Positions 16,216 through 24,418 of a stretch of DNA of 64,000 nt are shown piece after piece. Source of the stretch: Streptomyces sp. NBC_00358. GTDB taxonomy: Bacteria; Actinomycetota; Actinomycetes; Streptomycetales; Streptomycetaceae. Made by a program: the position numbers and the translations under genes. The stretch lies in NCBI RefSeq assembly GCF_036099295.1, contig NZ_CP107976.1, positions 5,890,001 to 5,954,000 on the forward strand, in the 5' to 3' direction. The notes under the pieces are model-generated. The model had not been told where the DNA came from and did no database searches. It saw only the letters and a program-made list of their open reading frames with translations. How positions within the stretch are numbered: position 1 is the first letter of the stretch; each line of letters begins with the position of its first letter.

Positions 16216-17784
16216 TCACGCCGTGCGGGGCAGGTTCGCGTGGCGGTCGAGGAACGCGGAGACGCCCGAGGCCCTGCGGTGCGGGAGCAGGACGCGGGCC
16301 GTTCCGGCCAGCATGGTCTGGATGCGGGAGGACTGGACCTCGTTGAGCAGGTCCAGGACGCGCAGACCGGCGAGCGCGGCCTCGTCGGGCCGGCCGCCGC
16401 GGGCCAGGTCGTCGGCGAGTTCGGCGGTGTAGAGGGCGATGTTGCGGGTGAAGTGCGGGTCCTGGAGGTGGGCGGCACGACGTGCGTGGCGGGCCGCGCG
16501 CGGCCAGTCGCCCAGCGTCGACCAGCACTGCGCTTCGAGTCCCTCCAGTTCGGCCTCCCCGTAGAAGGTCATCCACTCGGGGTCGGTCTCCGAGGGACCC
16601 CGTCCGTAGAGCGCCTGTGCCCGTGCCATCGCCTGTTCGCACCCCCTGCGGTCGGCGAGCCCGGCCCAGCCGCCCGCCTCGCGCAGCGCGAGCAGGGACA
16701 GCAGGCGGGGGGAGCCCAGGGGCCGCGCGGCGCGCTGGGCGGCCTGGGCCGCGCGTACGGCCTCGCGCGGGCGTCCCGCGTCCCGCGCGAGGAACGCCGT
16801 GTTGCAGAAGGCGTGCGCCTCCAGCCCCGGGTCGCCCGCCATCCGGGCGGTCGCGAGGGCCTCCGCGTAGTGCGAGCGCGCGTCGTCGAAGCGCCCGGAG
16901 TCGTGCGCCAGCCAGCCCACCGAGATGGCCAGTTCGCCCGCTCCGGAGTACAGCCGGTCGGCCGTGGCCTGCCGGGTGGTGCCCGCGTCCAGCAGCGCGA
17001 ACGCCGTGCGCAGGGGAGTCGCGGCGCGGCGGTAGAGCCCGTCGGCGCCGTGCCGGTCGTCGAGCAGCCGGATCTTGCGGACGGCCTCTTCGAGGGCGCC
17101 CGCCTCGGACGTACCGGCCCGGTGGACGCGTGGTCCGGCCGCCGCGGCGCTGCCGCCGAAGGCGCCCGCGAAGGTGCCCAGTGAGGCCGCCGCCACGGTG
17201 GCGGTGCCTCCCGTCATGAATGCGCGACGCTGCACGTCGCTCTCCTCGTGGTTCTGATCGCGTTTCTCGTACGGGCCGTACGGATCGCACGCGTGGTGCG
17301 GGTCGTACGGATCATGCGGATCGTGCGGGCTGTGCGGATGGTGCGCTTCGTACGACCCGGACGGGCCGTACAGCACCGGGGCATCGTGCGGACCCGGTGC
17401 CTCATACGTCTCGTGCGCCCCGTCCGTCTCATGGGGGGCGGGTGAAGGGTTCGTGGAGTGCGCGACGGGTGCCTCGCCCAGGTCGCGCGCCCCGCGTCCG
17501 CGTACCCAGGAGCGGGGAGCGAAACCGAGGTCCGTCAGCGTGCGGCCGGGGAACATGTGCAGGAACACCCGCTCGTACGCGTAGTTGGGACAGCGGATCT
17601 CGCCCGCCTCGACGCGCCCGATGTAGCGCGCGTCGCAGCTGACCCGCTCGCCGATCTCGCGCGCGGCCCTCCGCACCGCCGCGGCGAACTCGCCCGGGGA
17701 GCGCTGGCCGCGCAGCCGCCGGAAGGCGAGATTCGGCCGTGGTGGCCGGGGGGACGGGGACGAGGTCACCGTTGACGACGCCAT
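16216..17784 (-). CDS. XRE-like/TPR regulator with His-rich repeat linker and internal Tat-like segment
   Basis: A 522-residue protein of the large Streptomyces regulator group that joins an XRE-like HTH to a TPR-like helical array (NsdA-like in layout). Residues about 18-90 form the HTH part (FAAAVRRAAREIGERVSCDA, RYIGRVEAGEIRCPNYAYER). Residues 100-175 are low-complexity with tandem His-x-Pro triplets. Residues about 185-215 read RRAFMTGGTATVAAASLGTF, a Tat-like motif conserved in this group although it is internal. The rest is alpha-helical TPR-like sequence to the C-terminus. The start at ATG 17784 has AGAGAGGG upstream. It is divergent from the small gene at 18084, a typical regulator/partner layout. 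It is presumably a regulator of development or secondary metabolism. Confidence 0.78.
   Translation of the reverse strand: MASSTVTSSPSPRPPRPNLAFRRLRGQRSPGEFAAAVRRAAREIGERVSCDARYIGRVEAGEIRCPNYAYERVFLHMFPGRTLTDLGFAPRSWVRGRGARDLGEAPVAHSTNPSPAPHETDGAHETYEAPGPHDAPVLYGPSGSYEAHHPHSPHDPHDPYDPHHACDPYGPYEKRDQNHEESDVQRRAFMTGGTATVAAASLGTFAGAFGGSAAAAGPRVHRAGTSEAGALEEAVRKIRLLDDRHGADGLYRRAATPLRTAFALLDAGTTRQATADRLYSGAGELAISVGWLAHDSGRFDDARSHYAEALATARMAGDPGLEAHAFCNTAFLARDAGRPREAVRAAQAAQRAARPLGSPRLLSLLALREAGGWAGLADRRGCEQAMARAQALYGRGPSETDPEWMTFYGEAELEGLEAQCWSTLGDWPRAARHARRAAHLQDPHFTRNIALYTAELADDLARGGRPDEAALAGLRVLDLLNEVQSSRIQTMLAGTARVLLPHRRASGVSAFLDRHANLPRTA
17263..17343 (-). repeat. Nine 9-nt units coding His/Tyr-x-Pro triplets
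   Basis: Nine consecutive, imperfect 9-nt units in the XRE/TPR regulator gene encode HHP, HSP, HDP, HDP, YDP, HHA, CDP, YGP and YEK (residues 148-174). The unit length keeps the frame, so copy number can change without truncation. The encoded tract is rich in His, Asp and one Cys. Confidence 0.8.
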
Positions 17785-18083
17785 GGCCGGGCCCTCTCTT
17801 GCGAACCGTCGAACCATGCCGGAATCCGGGCCGAGTTGACCGGGTTGTGCCCAGTAGGTGCCCTGCTTCCGGCGGGGCAAGAACGTACCTGCTGTGACAA
17901 CGCCGCCACGCTGGGTTTAGCTACAAAACGGATATCTCATCCACGATCCGCCATGAACTGCCATCCTTTGTGGCGGAGTTTCGCCGTAGCCGTTGACGTC
18001 CTGGCGCGTTGAACCGTGTGGACCGGGAGCCGCCCGAACTCCCGACCCACTCGTCATGAGGAGGGGTTCCGTTGGAGGCCGGG
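17785..18083. other. Divergent intergenic region between XRE/TPR regulator and small partner gene
   Basis: A 299-nt non-coding gap that should hold both promoters. It includes a comparatively AT-rich patch (about 17915-17945, with TTTAGCTACAAAACGG) and, just upstream of the plus-strand gene, GGAGG at 18074-18078. I could not identify a defined operator. Confidence 0.4.
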
Positions 18084-18521
18084 ATGCAGATCACGCAGAG
18101 CACCGAGTTCCGTACGCCGCCGTTCACCGTGCAGCACGGACCGTCCCCGGAGCTCGACGTTCCGCCGCGGTCCGCGGCCGAGTGCGACCTGGTGACCGTT
18201 CCGGCACGTCAGGGGCTGGAGGCGGTCGACATCCTGCGGCGCGGTGCGGCCGATCTCGTGGGCCCCGTCCTGCACGACGGTGGCTGCGACACCCTCGGCT
18301 TCCTGGTGCCACCGGGCACCGCGGACGCCTGGGACGTGCCCGGCAGCACCTGTACGCAGACCATCGGCCGCGGCCTGCGGGCGGCCCCCGAGCCCCCGGT
18401 CGAGGGCTCGGACTGGCTGCTCCCGCCCGGTGAGGCGGACCTCGCGACCGACCCGGCGGTGCTGCGGGCCGCGCTGGGCGAGGCCGCGAGGCTGATCGAG
18501 GCGGCGGACGGCTGCCGGTGA
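18084..18521 (+). CDS. Conserved small protein, possibly primase/polymerase-domain-like
   Basis: A 145-residue protein without signal peptide or membrane segment. Start ATG 18084 has GGAGG six bases upstream. The segments VTVPARQGLEAVDILRRG, GPVLHDGGCDTLGFLVPPGT and EGSDWLLPPG resemble, weakly, part of the degenerate prim-pol-like proteins such as that at 8731-9462, but no catalytic motif is seen. Its divergent position next to the XRE/TPR regulator suggests that the regulator controls it. The family is commonly annotated as hypothetical; function unknown. Confidence 0.7.
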   Translation: MQITQSTEFRTPPFTVQHGPSPELDVPPRSAAECDLVTVPARQGLEAVDILRRGAADLVGPVLHDGGCDTLGFLVPPGTADAWDVPGSTCTQTIGRGLRAAPEPPVEGSDWLLPPGEADLATDPAVLRAALGEAARLIEAADGCR

Positions 18522-18674
18522 CCGGCCGGACACCTTTCGGGCGGCGCCGCGGGTGCTGTCGGCAGCCCGTCCGGCCATCTGCCGGGCGGTGTTCCTGAGC
18601 CCTGTCCACGCCCGGCCCGGCCCCCCGTGAACGGTCGCTGGGCCGAGCCGCGTCCGCGCCCCGATAATGGCGGG

Positions 18675-19580
18675 ATGGCAAGGGCGAGGAATCAGCGGGC
18701 GGACGAGGGCCGCGACACCGGGCGGGGCGGACGGCGTGGGCAGGCCGCGGCCGAGGCGGTCGTGGAGGCCGTCGACGGCGGACTCGCCGAACTGCTGCCC
18801 GACCGGGACCGGGCGCGCGCCTGGACCCTGCTCATCGACGGCGCCCCGCAGTCCCACGTCGACCTCGACGACCCCGCCTACCTGAGCTTCGAGTACCAGC
18901 GCCGCCTGGGCCATGTCATCGACCTGGTCGCCCCGGCCGGCAAGCCCGTACAGGTCGTGCACCTCGGCGGCGGCGCCTTCAGCCTGGCCCGCTACACGGC
19001 CGCGACCCGCCCCCGGTCCACCCAGCAGGTCGTCGAACGTGACGCGGCCCTCGTCCAACTGGTGCGCCGGGAACTCCCGCTGGACCCGAACGCCCGGATC
19101 AGGGTGCGCTCCACGGACGCCCGGGAAGGCCTCGCGAAGGTGCCCGACGGCTGGGCGGACCTGGTCATCGCGGACGTGTTCAGCGGCGCGCGCACCCCGG
19201 CGCACCTGACGTCCGTCGAGTTCGTCTCGGAGGTCCGCCGGGTGGTGAAGGACTCCGGGATGTACGCCGCGAACCTCGCCGACGGGCCACCGCTCGCCCA
19301 CCTCCGCGGCCAGATCGCCACCGTGGCCGCCGTGTTCCCCGAACTCGCCCTGGTCGCCGACCCCACGGTGCTGCGCGGCAAACGCTTCGGGAACGCCGTC
19401 CTCGTGGCCTCGGGACGGCCGCTGCCGATCCCCGAACTGACCCGTCGCGCCGCCTCCGACCCGCATCCGGCCCGGGTCGAACACGGCAGGGAACTCCTGG
19501 ACTTCACGGGCGGAGCCGCACCCGTCACCGACGCGGTGGCGGTCGCGTCACCCGCGCCGCCGCCGTCCGTGTTCCGCTGA
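18675..19580 (+). CDS. Spermidine synthase-like, SAM-dependent methyltransferase-fold protein
   Basis: A 301-residue protein with a Rossmann-like fold of the spermidine/spermine synthase superfamily. Signatures are PAYLSFEYQRRLGHVIDLV, the glycine-rich VVHLGGGAFSLARY, QQVVERDAALVQLVRR with an acidic residue at the end of beta-2, and DLVIADVFSGARTPAHL. It begins with a basic N-terminus of about 35 residues and ends in an Ala/Pro-rich tail. Such actinobacterial proteins are usually called 'spermidine synthase' or 'fused MFS/spermidine synthase', but many lack the putrescine site, so aminopropyl transfer is not assured. The start ATG at 18675 (MARARNQ) lies inside a longer frame; the upstream GTG is less likely. 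It is convergent with the next gene. Confidence 0.82.
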   Translation: MARARNQRADEGRDTGRGGRRGQAAAEAVVEAVDGGLAELLPDRDRARAWTLLIDGAPQSHVDLDDPAYLSFEYQRRLGHVIDLVAPAGKPVQVVHLGGGAFSLARYTAATRPRSTQQVVERDAALVQLVRRELPLDPNARIRVRSTDAREGLAKVPDGWADLVIADVFSGARTPAHLTSVEFVSEVRRVVKDSGMYAANLADGPPLAHLRGQIATVAAVFPELALVADPTVLRGKRFGNAVLVASGRPLPIPELTRRAASDPHPARVEHGRELLDFTGGAAPVTDAVAVASPAPPPSVFR

Positions 19581-19587
19581 CCCGGCG

Positions 19588-20133
19588 TCAGTACGTCCCG
19601 ATGTCCACGTGGGGCGGCCCGTCGTGCCAGTCGCAGAACACCGACACCCGGCCCGTGTCCGCGGTGAACTCCACGCGGATATAGGTGTCCGTCTTCCACA
19701 CCTGCATGGCCCAGCCGGTGTTCGGGGTCGCGGACACCAGCGTCCCGTACGTGGCGGTGATGTCGAAGACCACCCGGCCGCCGTCCGAGTCGTAGCTCTT
19801 GACCTGCCCGGAGGGCGTCGGCGCGGAGGCCGGGGCGGACGGCGTCGGACTGCTGCTCGCGGGTGCGGACCTCGAAGGTGCCGCGCTCGGCCTCGCGCTC
19901 GGGGAGGGGCTGTTGGACGCGCTCGGGGACGGCTCGGGGCGCTGGGTGGAGGAAGCCGGCGGCCGTGTCTCCGGCGCCGTCGCGCCGGCCACCGTGATGG
20001 GCAGGGCCCGCGGCGGGTCGTAGGCCGTCCCCGTCATCACGGTGTGGACACCCCACCACGACAGCGTGACCGCCGCGCCCGTGGCGAGCAACCACGCGAG
20101 TACGTGTACGAGTCCTCTGCGCATCGCGGCCAT
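19588..20133 (-). CDS. Membrane-anchored or secreted protein with Ser/Pro linker (hypothetical)
   Basis: A 181-residue protein with one N-terminal membrane segment (LVHVLAWLLATGAAVTLSWW, about residues 8-27), a Pro/Ser/Ala-rich spacer of about 50 residues, and a small extracellular beta domain (RVVFDITATYGTLVSATPNT, YIRVEFTADTGRVSVFCDWH). It ends with a DGPPHVDIGTY motif. This build suggests an anchored protein exposed on the cell side. The start is ATG 20133 or the ATG at 20124. No clear ribosome-binding site is seen, so it may be leaderless. It is divergent from the response regulator gene. Function unknown. Confidence 0.75.
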   Translation of the reverse strand: MAAMRRGLVHVLAWLLATGAAVTLSWWGVHTVMTGTAYDPPRALPITVAGATAPETRPPASSTQRPEPSPSASNSPSPSARPSAAPSRSAPASSSPTPSAPASAPTPSGQVKSYDSDGGRVVFDITATYGTLVSATPNTGWAMQVWKTDTYIRVEFTADTGRVSVFCDWHDGPPHVDIGTY

Positions 20134-20205
20134 ACTGCACCACGAGCCCCAACGGTGTCTCACGACCCCGCCAAGATCCGTAATGTCCCGGGGATGCGGC
20201 CGGGA

Positions 20206-20238
20206 TTGTCCACAGGTGCCCGCCCGGGGTTGTCCACA
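20206..20238. promoter_or_regulatory. Two consensus DnaA boxes (TTGTCCACA) in direct orientation
   Basis: Perfect TTGTCCACA nonamers lie at 20206-20214 and 20230-20238, 24 nt apart start to start, in the 146-nt region between two divergent genes and about 40 nt before the response regulator start. TTGTCCACA is the preferred Streptomyces DnaA box. The spacing places both on nearly the same face of the helix. A chance match cannot be excluded, but a repeat of this kind is noteworthy. Confidence 0.6.
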
Positions 20239-20279
20239 GCCTCCGTACGGCGTCCCCCGGATGGCGTACGGTGCCGCCC

Positions 20280-20984
20280 ATGGCAAGTGTGCTCGTTGTC
20301 GAGGACGACCAGTTCGTACGCTCGGCCCTCATCCGGCATCTGACCGAGGCCGCGCACATCGTGCGCAGCGTCGGCACCGCCCTGGAGGCGCTGCGCGAGG
20401 TCGCCCACTTCTCCTTCGACGTCGTGATCCTCGACCTCGGACTGCCCGATCTGGACGGCTCCGAGGCGCTGAAGATGCTGCGCGGCATCACCGACGTCCC
20501 GGTGATCATCGCCACCGCGCGGGACGACGAGACGGAGATCGTCCGCCTGCTGAACGCGGGCGCGGACGACTACCTGACCAAGCCGTTCTCGGTCGAGCAC
20601 CTGTCGGCACGCATGGCGGCGGTGCTGCGGCGTTCGCGCGCCACCGTGGGCGAGGCGCCCGTGTCGACGGTCATCCGCGTCGGCGGGCTCGCCATCGACC
20701 CGCTGCGCCGCCAGGCGGAGCTGGACGGCGTACGACTCGACCTCACCCGGCGCGAGTTCGACCTGCTCGCCTTCCTGGCCGGGCGCCCCGGCGTCGTGGT
20801 CCCGCGCAAGGAACTGCTCGCCGAGGTGTGGCAGCAGGCCTACGGGGACGACCAGACCATCGACGTCCATCTGTCCTGGCTGCGCCGGAAGTTGGGCGAG
20901 ACGGCGGCACGTCCGCGCTATCTGCACACGCTGCGGGGCGTCGGCGTGAAGCTGGAGCCGCCGAGAGCGGAGCGACCGCTGTGA
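20280..20984 (+). CDS. OmpR/PhoB-type response regulator
   Basis: A 234-residue response regulator. The receiver domain has the acidic pair VEDD (8-10), the phosphoacceptor D52 in VILDLGLPDLDG, the switch Thr region (IIATARDD) and K103 or so in LTKPF. The C-terminal winged helix includes RREFDLLAFLAGRPG and DQTIDVHLSWLRRKLGE. The start ATG 20280 follows the DnaA boxes closely. The stop overlaps the histidine kinase GTG start by 4 nt, so the pair is coupled. The nearest downstream gene is a chitinase, but there is no proof that it is the target. Confidence 0.93.
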   Translation: MASVLVVEDDQFVRSALIRHLTEAAHIVRSVGTALEALREVAHFSFDVVILDLGLPDLDGSEALKMLRGITDVPVIIATARDDETEIVRLLNAGADDYLTKPFSVEHLSARMAAVLRRSRATVGEAPVSTVIRVGGLAIDPLRRQAELDGVRLDLTRREFDLLAFLAGRPGVVVPRKELLAEVWQQAYGDDQTIDVHLSWLRRKLGETAARPRYLHTLRGVGVKLEPPRAERPL

Positions 20985-22363
20985 GGTGGGCACTGGTCAA
21001 GGTGTGCCTGGCCGTGACGACGATGGTCGTGGTCGCCTTCGCGGTCCCGCTCGGCCTGGTGATCAAGGAGATGGCGCGCGACCGGGCGTTCTCGAACGCC
21101 GAACGGCAGGCCGCCGCCATCGCCCCCGCGCTCTCCATCACGACCGACCGGGACGAGCTGGAGCGGGTCGTCGCCTCGGCCGGCTCGGACATGGGGATCG
21201 GCGTGCACATCCCCGCAGCGGACGGCAAGCCGGCGGTCGAGATCGGCAAGCAGCGCGCCGTCGCCAAGGACATCACCGTGACCCGGCGGCTGGGCCGGGC
21301 CTCCACCACGGAGGTACCCGGCGGCTCCGCGCTGCTCCAGCCCATCGCGCTCAGCTCCGGTGAGATCGCGGTCATCGAGGTGTACGTCCCCGAGGCCGAG
21401 GTCAGCAACGGCGTCGGCACGGCCTGGGCGGTCCTCGCCGCCGTCGGTGTCGCCCTGATCATCGGCTCCGTCGCGGTCGCCGACCGGCTGGGCGTGCGGA
21501 TGGTGCAGCCCGCGCAGCGGCTGGCCGAGAGCGCGCACGAGCTGGGCGAGGGCCAACTGGGCTCCCGGGTGCCCGAGGAGGGGCCGACCGAACTGCGGCT
21601 GGCCGCCGTCGCCTTCAACTCCATGGCCGACCAGGTCGTCCAACTGCTCGCCAACGAACGGGAGCTCGCCGCCGACCTGTCGCACCGGCTGCGTACACCG
21701 CTGACCGTGCTCCGCCTCAACACCGCCTCGCTCGGCGACGGTCCGGCCGCCGAGCAGACCCGGGCGGCCGTCGCCCAACTGGAACGCGAGGTCGACACGA
21801 TCATCCGGACGGCCCGGGAGGCCAAGCCGCAGACCGCGGCGATCGGCGTCGGCGCCGGGTGCGACGCCTCCGAAGTGGTCCGGGAGCGCATGGACTTCTG
21901 GTCGGCGCTCGCGGAGGACGAGGGCCGCAAGGTGCGGGTGGCCGGCGTGGAACGGCCGGTCCGCATACCCGTGGCCCGTGCCGACCTCGCCGCCGCGCTC
22001 GACGCCCTCCTCGGCAACGTCTTCCGCCACACCCCCGAGGGCACGGCCTTCGCGGTCGACGTGCACAACGCCGAGGACGCCGTGATCGTGCTGGTGTCGG
22101 ACGCGGGCGCCGGCATCGTGGATCCGGTGGCGGCGATGGCGCGCGGAGCGGGCTCGGGCAACGACGGGTCGACGGGCCTCGGCCTCGACATCGTGCGACG
22201 GCTCGCGGAGTCGACGGGCGGGGACGTACGGATCGGCTCCTCCGTGCTGGGCGGAACCGAGGTGCGCATCTGGATCCAGCTCGACGGCAGGGCCCCCGTC
22301 CGGAGCGGGCACCGGGGCAGGGTGAGACGCCGCAGGCGCGGCGCCGGAGTCGCGCAGGCGTGA
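20981..22363 (+). CDS. Sensor histidine kinase (HAMP, HisKA, HATPase), partner of the OmpR-type regulator
   Basis: A 460-residue membrane kinase starting at GTG 20981 in the GTGA overlap. An N-terminal transmembrane segment (LAVTTMVVVAFAVPLGLV), an extracytoplasmic loop of about 110 residues, a second segment (WAVLAAVGVALIIGSVAVAD), and a HAMP region precede the dimerisation helix. The phospho-His is H235 in DLSHRLRTPLTVLRLNT. N, G1 and G2 boxes are visible: ALLGNVFRHTPEG, VLVSDAGAGI and GSTGLGLDIVRRLAE. The Gly-Asn-Asp stretch before the G2 box is typical of actinobacterial kinases. The signal is unknown; the long sensor loop faces outside. The C-terminus ends with an Arg-rich tail. Confidence 0.92.
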   Translation: MRWALVKVCLAVTTMVVVAFAVPLGLVIKEMARDRAFSNAERQAAAIAPALSITTDRDELERVVASAGSDMGIGVHIPAADGKPAVEIGKQRAVAKDITVTRRLGRASTTEVPGGSALLQPIALSSGEIAVIEVYVPEAEVSNGVGTAWAVLAAVGVALIIGSVAVADRLGVRMVQPAQRLAESAHELGEGQLGSRVPEEGPTELRLAAVAFNSMADQVVQLLANERELAADLSHRLRTPLTVLRLNTASLGDGPAAEQTRAAVAQLEREVDTIIRTAREAKPQTAAIGVGAGCDASEVVRERMDFWSALAEDEGRKVRVAGVERPVRIPVARADLAAALDALLGNVFRHTPEGTAFAVDVHNAEDAVIVLVSDAGAGIVDPVAAMARGAGSGNDGSTGLGLDIVRRLAESTGGDVRIGSSVLGGTEVRIWIQLDGRAPVRSGHRGRVRRRRRGAGVAQA

Positions 22364-22400
22364 GCTGGGCAACGGCTGTGCGACCCGCCAAACCGCCCAC

Positions 22401-22416
22401 AGTGGTCTCGACCTTT
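22401..22416. promoter_or_regulatory. DasR-responsive-element-like site upstream of chitinase gene
   Basis: The 16-nt sequence AGTGGTCTCGACCTTT matches the DasR consensus (AGTGGTCTAGACCACT) at 13 of 16 positions and keeps the TGGTCT/GACC core. It lies 155 nt upstream of the GH18 gene. The related 12-nt direct-repeat element of chi promoters (TGGTCYAGACCT) also fits at 11 of 12 bases. DasR-controlled induction by glucosamine-phosphate is therefore a fair prediction. Confidence 0.6.
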
Positions 22417-22570
22417 AACGGCTCCCGATGCCTTCCTTAAGCGGACCCTAAGATCCTCAACCGCCGTCCGGATCAAGCGGTTTGACCGATTCCGGATCGC
22501 TAGCGTGATGCCGCACTCCCTGGGACGTCCCCAGCGAACCCCGTGATTTCCGCGAAGGCAGGCACACGCG

Positions 22571-24055
22571 ATGAGCAGTACGCACCGGCGCAAAGTCAGT
22601 GGCAGGAACAAGGCGATAGGCGGCATCGTCGCGGCGGCCGTGGCCGGCGGTGGCGCCCTCCTGTTCACCGGTATCGCGAACGCGTCGAGTGTCGGCGCCG
22701 CGTACACCAGGACCAGCGAGTGGTCCACGGGGTACACCGCGCAGTACGTCGTCTCCAACGACACGGGCCAGACCAAGCCCGACTGGAAGCTGGAGTTCGA
22801 CCTGCCCGCGGGCTCCAAGCTCAGCTCGCTGTGGGACGCGACCTCCGCGGTGAGCGGACAGCACGTCACCGTGACGCCGCCGTCCTGGGACAAGGACGGC
22901 CTGGCGGCCGGCGAGTCCGTCACCGTCGGCTTCGTCGTGAACGGCACCGCGAACCCGACCGGCTGTGTCATCGACGGCACCAAGTGCTCGGTGGACGGCG
23001 CGACGCCCGAGCCGAGCGGCCGTCCGACCCAGACCGCGACCCCGACGGCCGCGCCCACCCCGACCGCGAGCGCCACGCAGAGCGCGACCCCGAAGCCGAC
23101 GGCCACCGCGACCGCCACGGCCACCCCGACCCCCACGCAGACCTCGGGCAGCGGCAGCACGACGTCCGCGGGCTTCGCGCCCTACGTCGACACCTCCCTC
23201 TTCCCGGCCTTCGACCTGCTCAAGGCGGCCGACGCCACCGGCGTGAAGAACTACAACCTCGCGTTCGTCACCGACGGCGGCGGCTGCACCCCGAAGTGGG
23301 GCGGCGTGAGCGACCTCGCCAGCGACGCGGTGGCCGCGCAGATCGGCGCGCTGCGCGCCAAGGGCGGCGACGTCCGGGTCTCCTTCGGCGGGGCCTCCGG
23401 CTCGGAGCTGGCCACCACCTGCTCCTCGGCCGACGCGCTCGCGGCGGCGTACGGCAAGGCCGTCGACGCCTACAAGCTCACGAAGGTCGACTTCGACGTC
23501 GAGGGCGGCGCGCTGCCCAACACGACCGCGAACACCAACCGCGCGAAGGCCATCGCCAAGCTCCAGCAGCAGCACCCGGGCCTGGACGTCTCCTTCACCC
23601 TGCCGGTCCTGCCCCAGGGCCTCACCCAGGACGGCGTGAACCTGCTCGCCGACGCCAAGTCCAACGGCGTGAAGATCAACACCGTGAACATCATGGCGAT
23701 GGACTACGGCCCGGCGTTCAACGGTGACATGGGTGACCTCGCCCAGCAGGCCGCCACGGCCACGCAGGCCCAGATCAAGAGTGTCCTCGGCCTCTCCGAC
23801 AGCACCGCGTGGAAGACGGTCGCCGTCACCCCGATGATCGGCGTCAACGACGTGTCCTCGGAGATCTTCAAGGTCGACGACGCCTCGCAGCTCGTGGCCT
23901 TCGCCCAGTCCAAGGGCCTCGGCGGGCTCTCGATGTGGTCCGCCGCCCGTGACAAGCAGTGCGCCGGCGGTGCCAAGAACACCGCCGACGCGGTGTGCAG
24001 CTCCATCGTCCAGAGCGACGGCGCCTTCTCGAAGGCGTTCGCCGCGCTGAAGTAG
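22571..24055 (+). CDS. Secreted chitinase with CBM2 and GH18 domains
   Basis: A 494-residue exported enzyme. A Tat- or Sec-like signal peptide (KAIGGIVAAAVAGGGALLFT, about 14-33) ends near ANASS. A CBM2-type chitin/cellulose-binding domain (about 40-138; WSTGYTAQYVVSND, WDKDGLAAGESVTVGFVVNG) is followed by a Thr/Pro/Ala-rich linker (about 143-200). The GH18 barrel (about 203-494) starts at FAPYVDTSLFPAFD; the catalytic strand reads KVDFDVEGG, with the Glu as proton donor, in a shortened form of the usual DxxDxDxE. The Met-Ala-Met-Asp-Tyr segment follows (INTVNIMAMDYGP). It probably degrades chitin outside the cell. A DasR-like site lies upstream. Confidence 0.9.
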   Translation: MSSTHRRKVSGRNKAIGGIVAAAVAGGGALLFTGIANASSVGAAYTRTSEWSTGYTAQYVVSNDTGQTKPDWKLEFDLPAGSKLSSLWDATSAVSGQHVTVTPPSWDKDGLAAGESVTVGFVVNGTANPTGCVIDGTKCSVDGATPEPSGRPTQTATPTAAPTPTASATQSATPKPTATATATATPTPTQTSGSGSTTSAGFAPYVDTSLFPAFDLLKAADATGVKNYNLAFVTDGGGCTPKWGGVSDLASDAVAAQIGALRAKGGDVRVSFGGASGSELATTCSSADALAAAYGKAVDAYKLTKVDFDVEGGALPNTTANTNRAKAIAKLQQQHPGLDVSFTLPVLPQGLTQDGVNLLADAKSNGVKINTVNIMAMDYGPAFNGDMGDLAQQAATATQAQIKSVLGLSDSTAWKTVAVTPMIGVNDVSSEIFKVDDASQLVAFAQSKGLGGLSMWSAARDKQCAGGAKNTADAVCSSIVQSDGAFSKAFAALK

Positions 24056-24142
24056 CCCGACCAGCCACGGTGAAACGGGGGTTGCGCGCCCCGGCCGGAC
24101 TTCTCCACCCCCCACCCGGCCGGGGCGTCGTGGTCGGACCGC

Positions 24143-24200
24143 GACAAGGGCCCGGGCCGGCTCCGGAGATCGTCCTCCGGAGCCGGCCCGGGCCCTTGTC
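24143..24200. terminator. 26-bp perfect hairpin, bidirectional terminator
   Basis: Arms at 24143-24168 and 24175-24200 are exact complements around the 6-nt loop ATCGTC. The hairpin sits between the chitinase stop (24055) and the convergent DUF397 gene stop (24203). It is an unusually long and GC-rich stem and should stop transcription from both sides. Confidence 0.8.
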
Positions 24201-24202
24201 CC

Positions 24203-24406
24203 TCACCTGCTCCGGGGCGGACCCCAGGAGTCGTCCTTGAGCGCGTGCAGCAGGCTCGCCAGCGCTTGGGGTGTGGAGGTGGCGATGTCGTAGGGCTGGT
24301 CGCTCTCGCGCAGGTGGACGTGACCGGTCGCCGCCGCCGAGAGTTCCACGCAGTTGCCTTCGCCGCCCGTGCTGAACGAGGACTTCTGCCAGATGAGCCG
24401 GGGCAT
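24203..24406 (-). CDS. DUF397 domain protein
   Basis: A 67-residue protein with the DUF397 pattern: WQKSSFSTGGEGNCVELS near the start, HVHLRESD, and a Leu-rich C-terminal helix (SLLHALKDDSWG). Start ATG 24406. It lies 12 nt downstream of the XRE-DUF5753 gene on the same strand. In Streptomyces, DUF397 proteins pair with such XRE regulators, so the two probably act together, as in the bldB/whiJ-type modules. Exact role not known. Confidence 0.88.
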   Translation of the reverse strand: MPRLIWQKSSFSTGGEGNCVELSAAATGHVHLRESDQPYDIATSTPQALASLLHALKDDSWGPPRSR

Positions 24407-24418
24407 CGCGGTTTCCTT

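Noticed and set aside
20134-20279. Replication origin
   Set aside because: Only two DnaA boxes are present and no dnaA/dnaN or large box cluster is nearby, so I report the boxes but not an origin.
22486-22520. Promoter -35/-10 pair (TTGACC ... TAGCGT) before the chitinase gene
   Set aside because: Spacing of 13 nt is too short for a standard sigma-70-type promoter.
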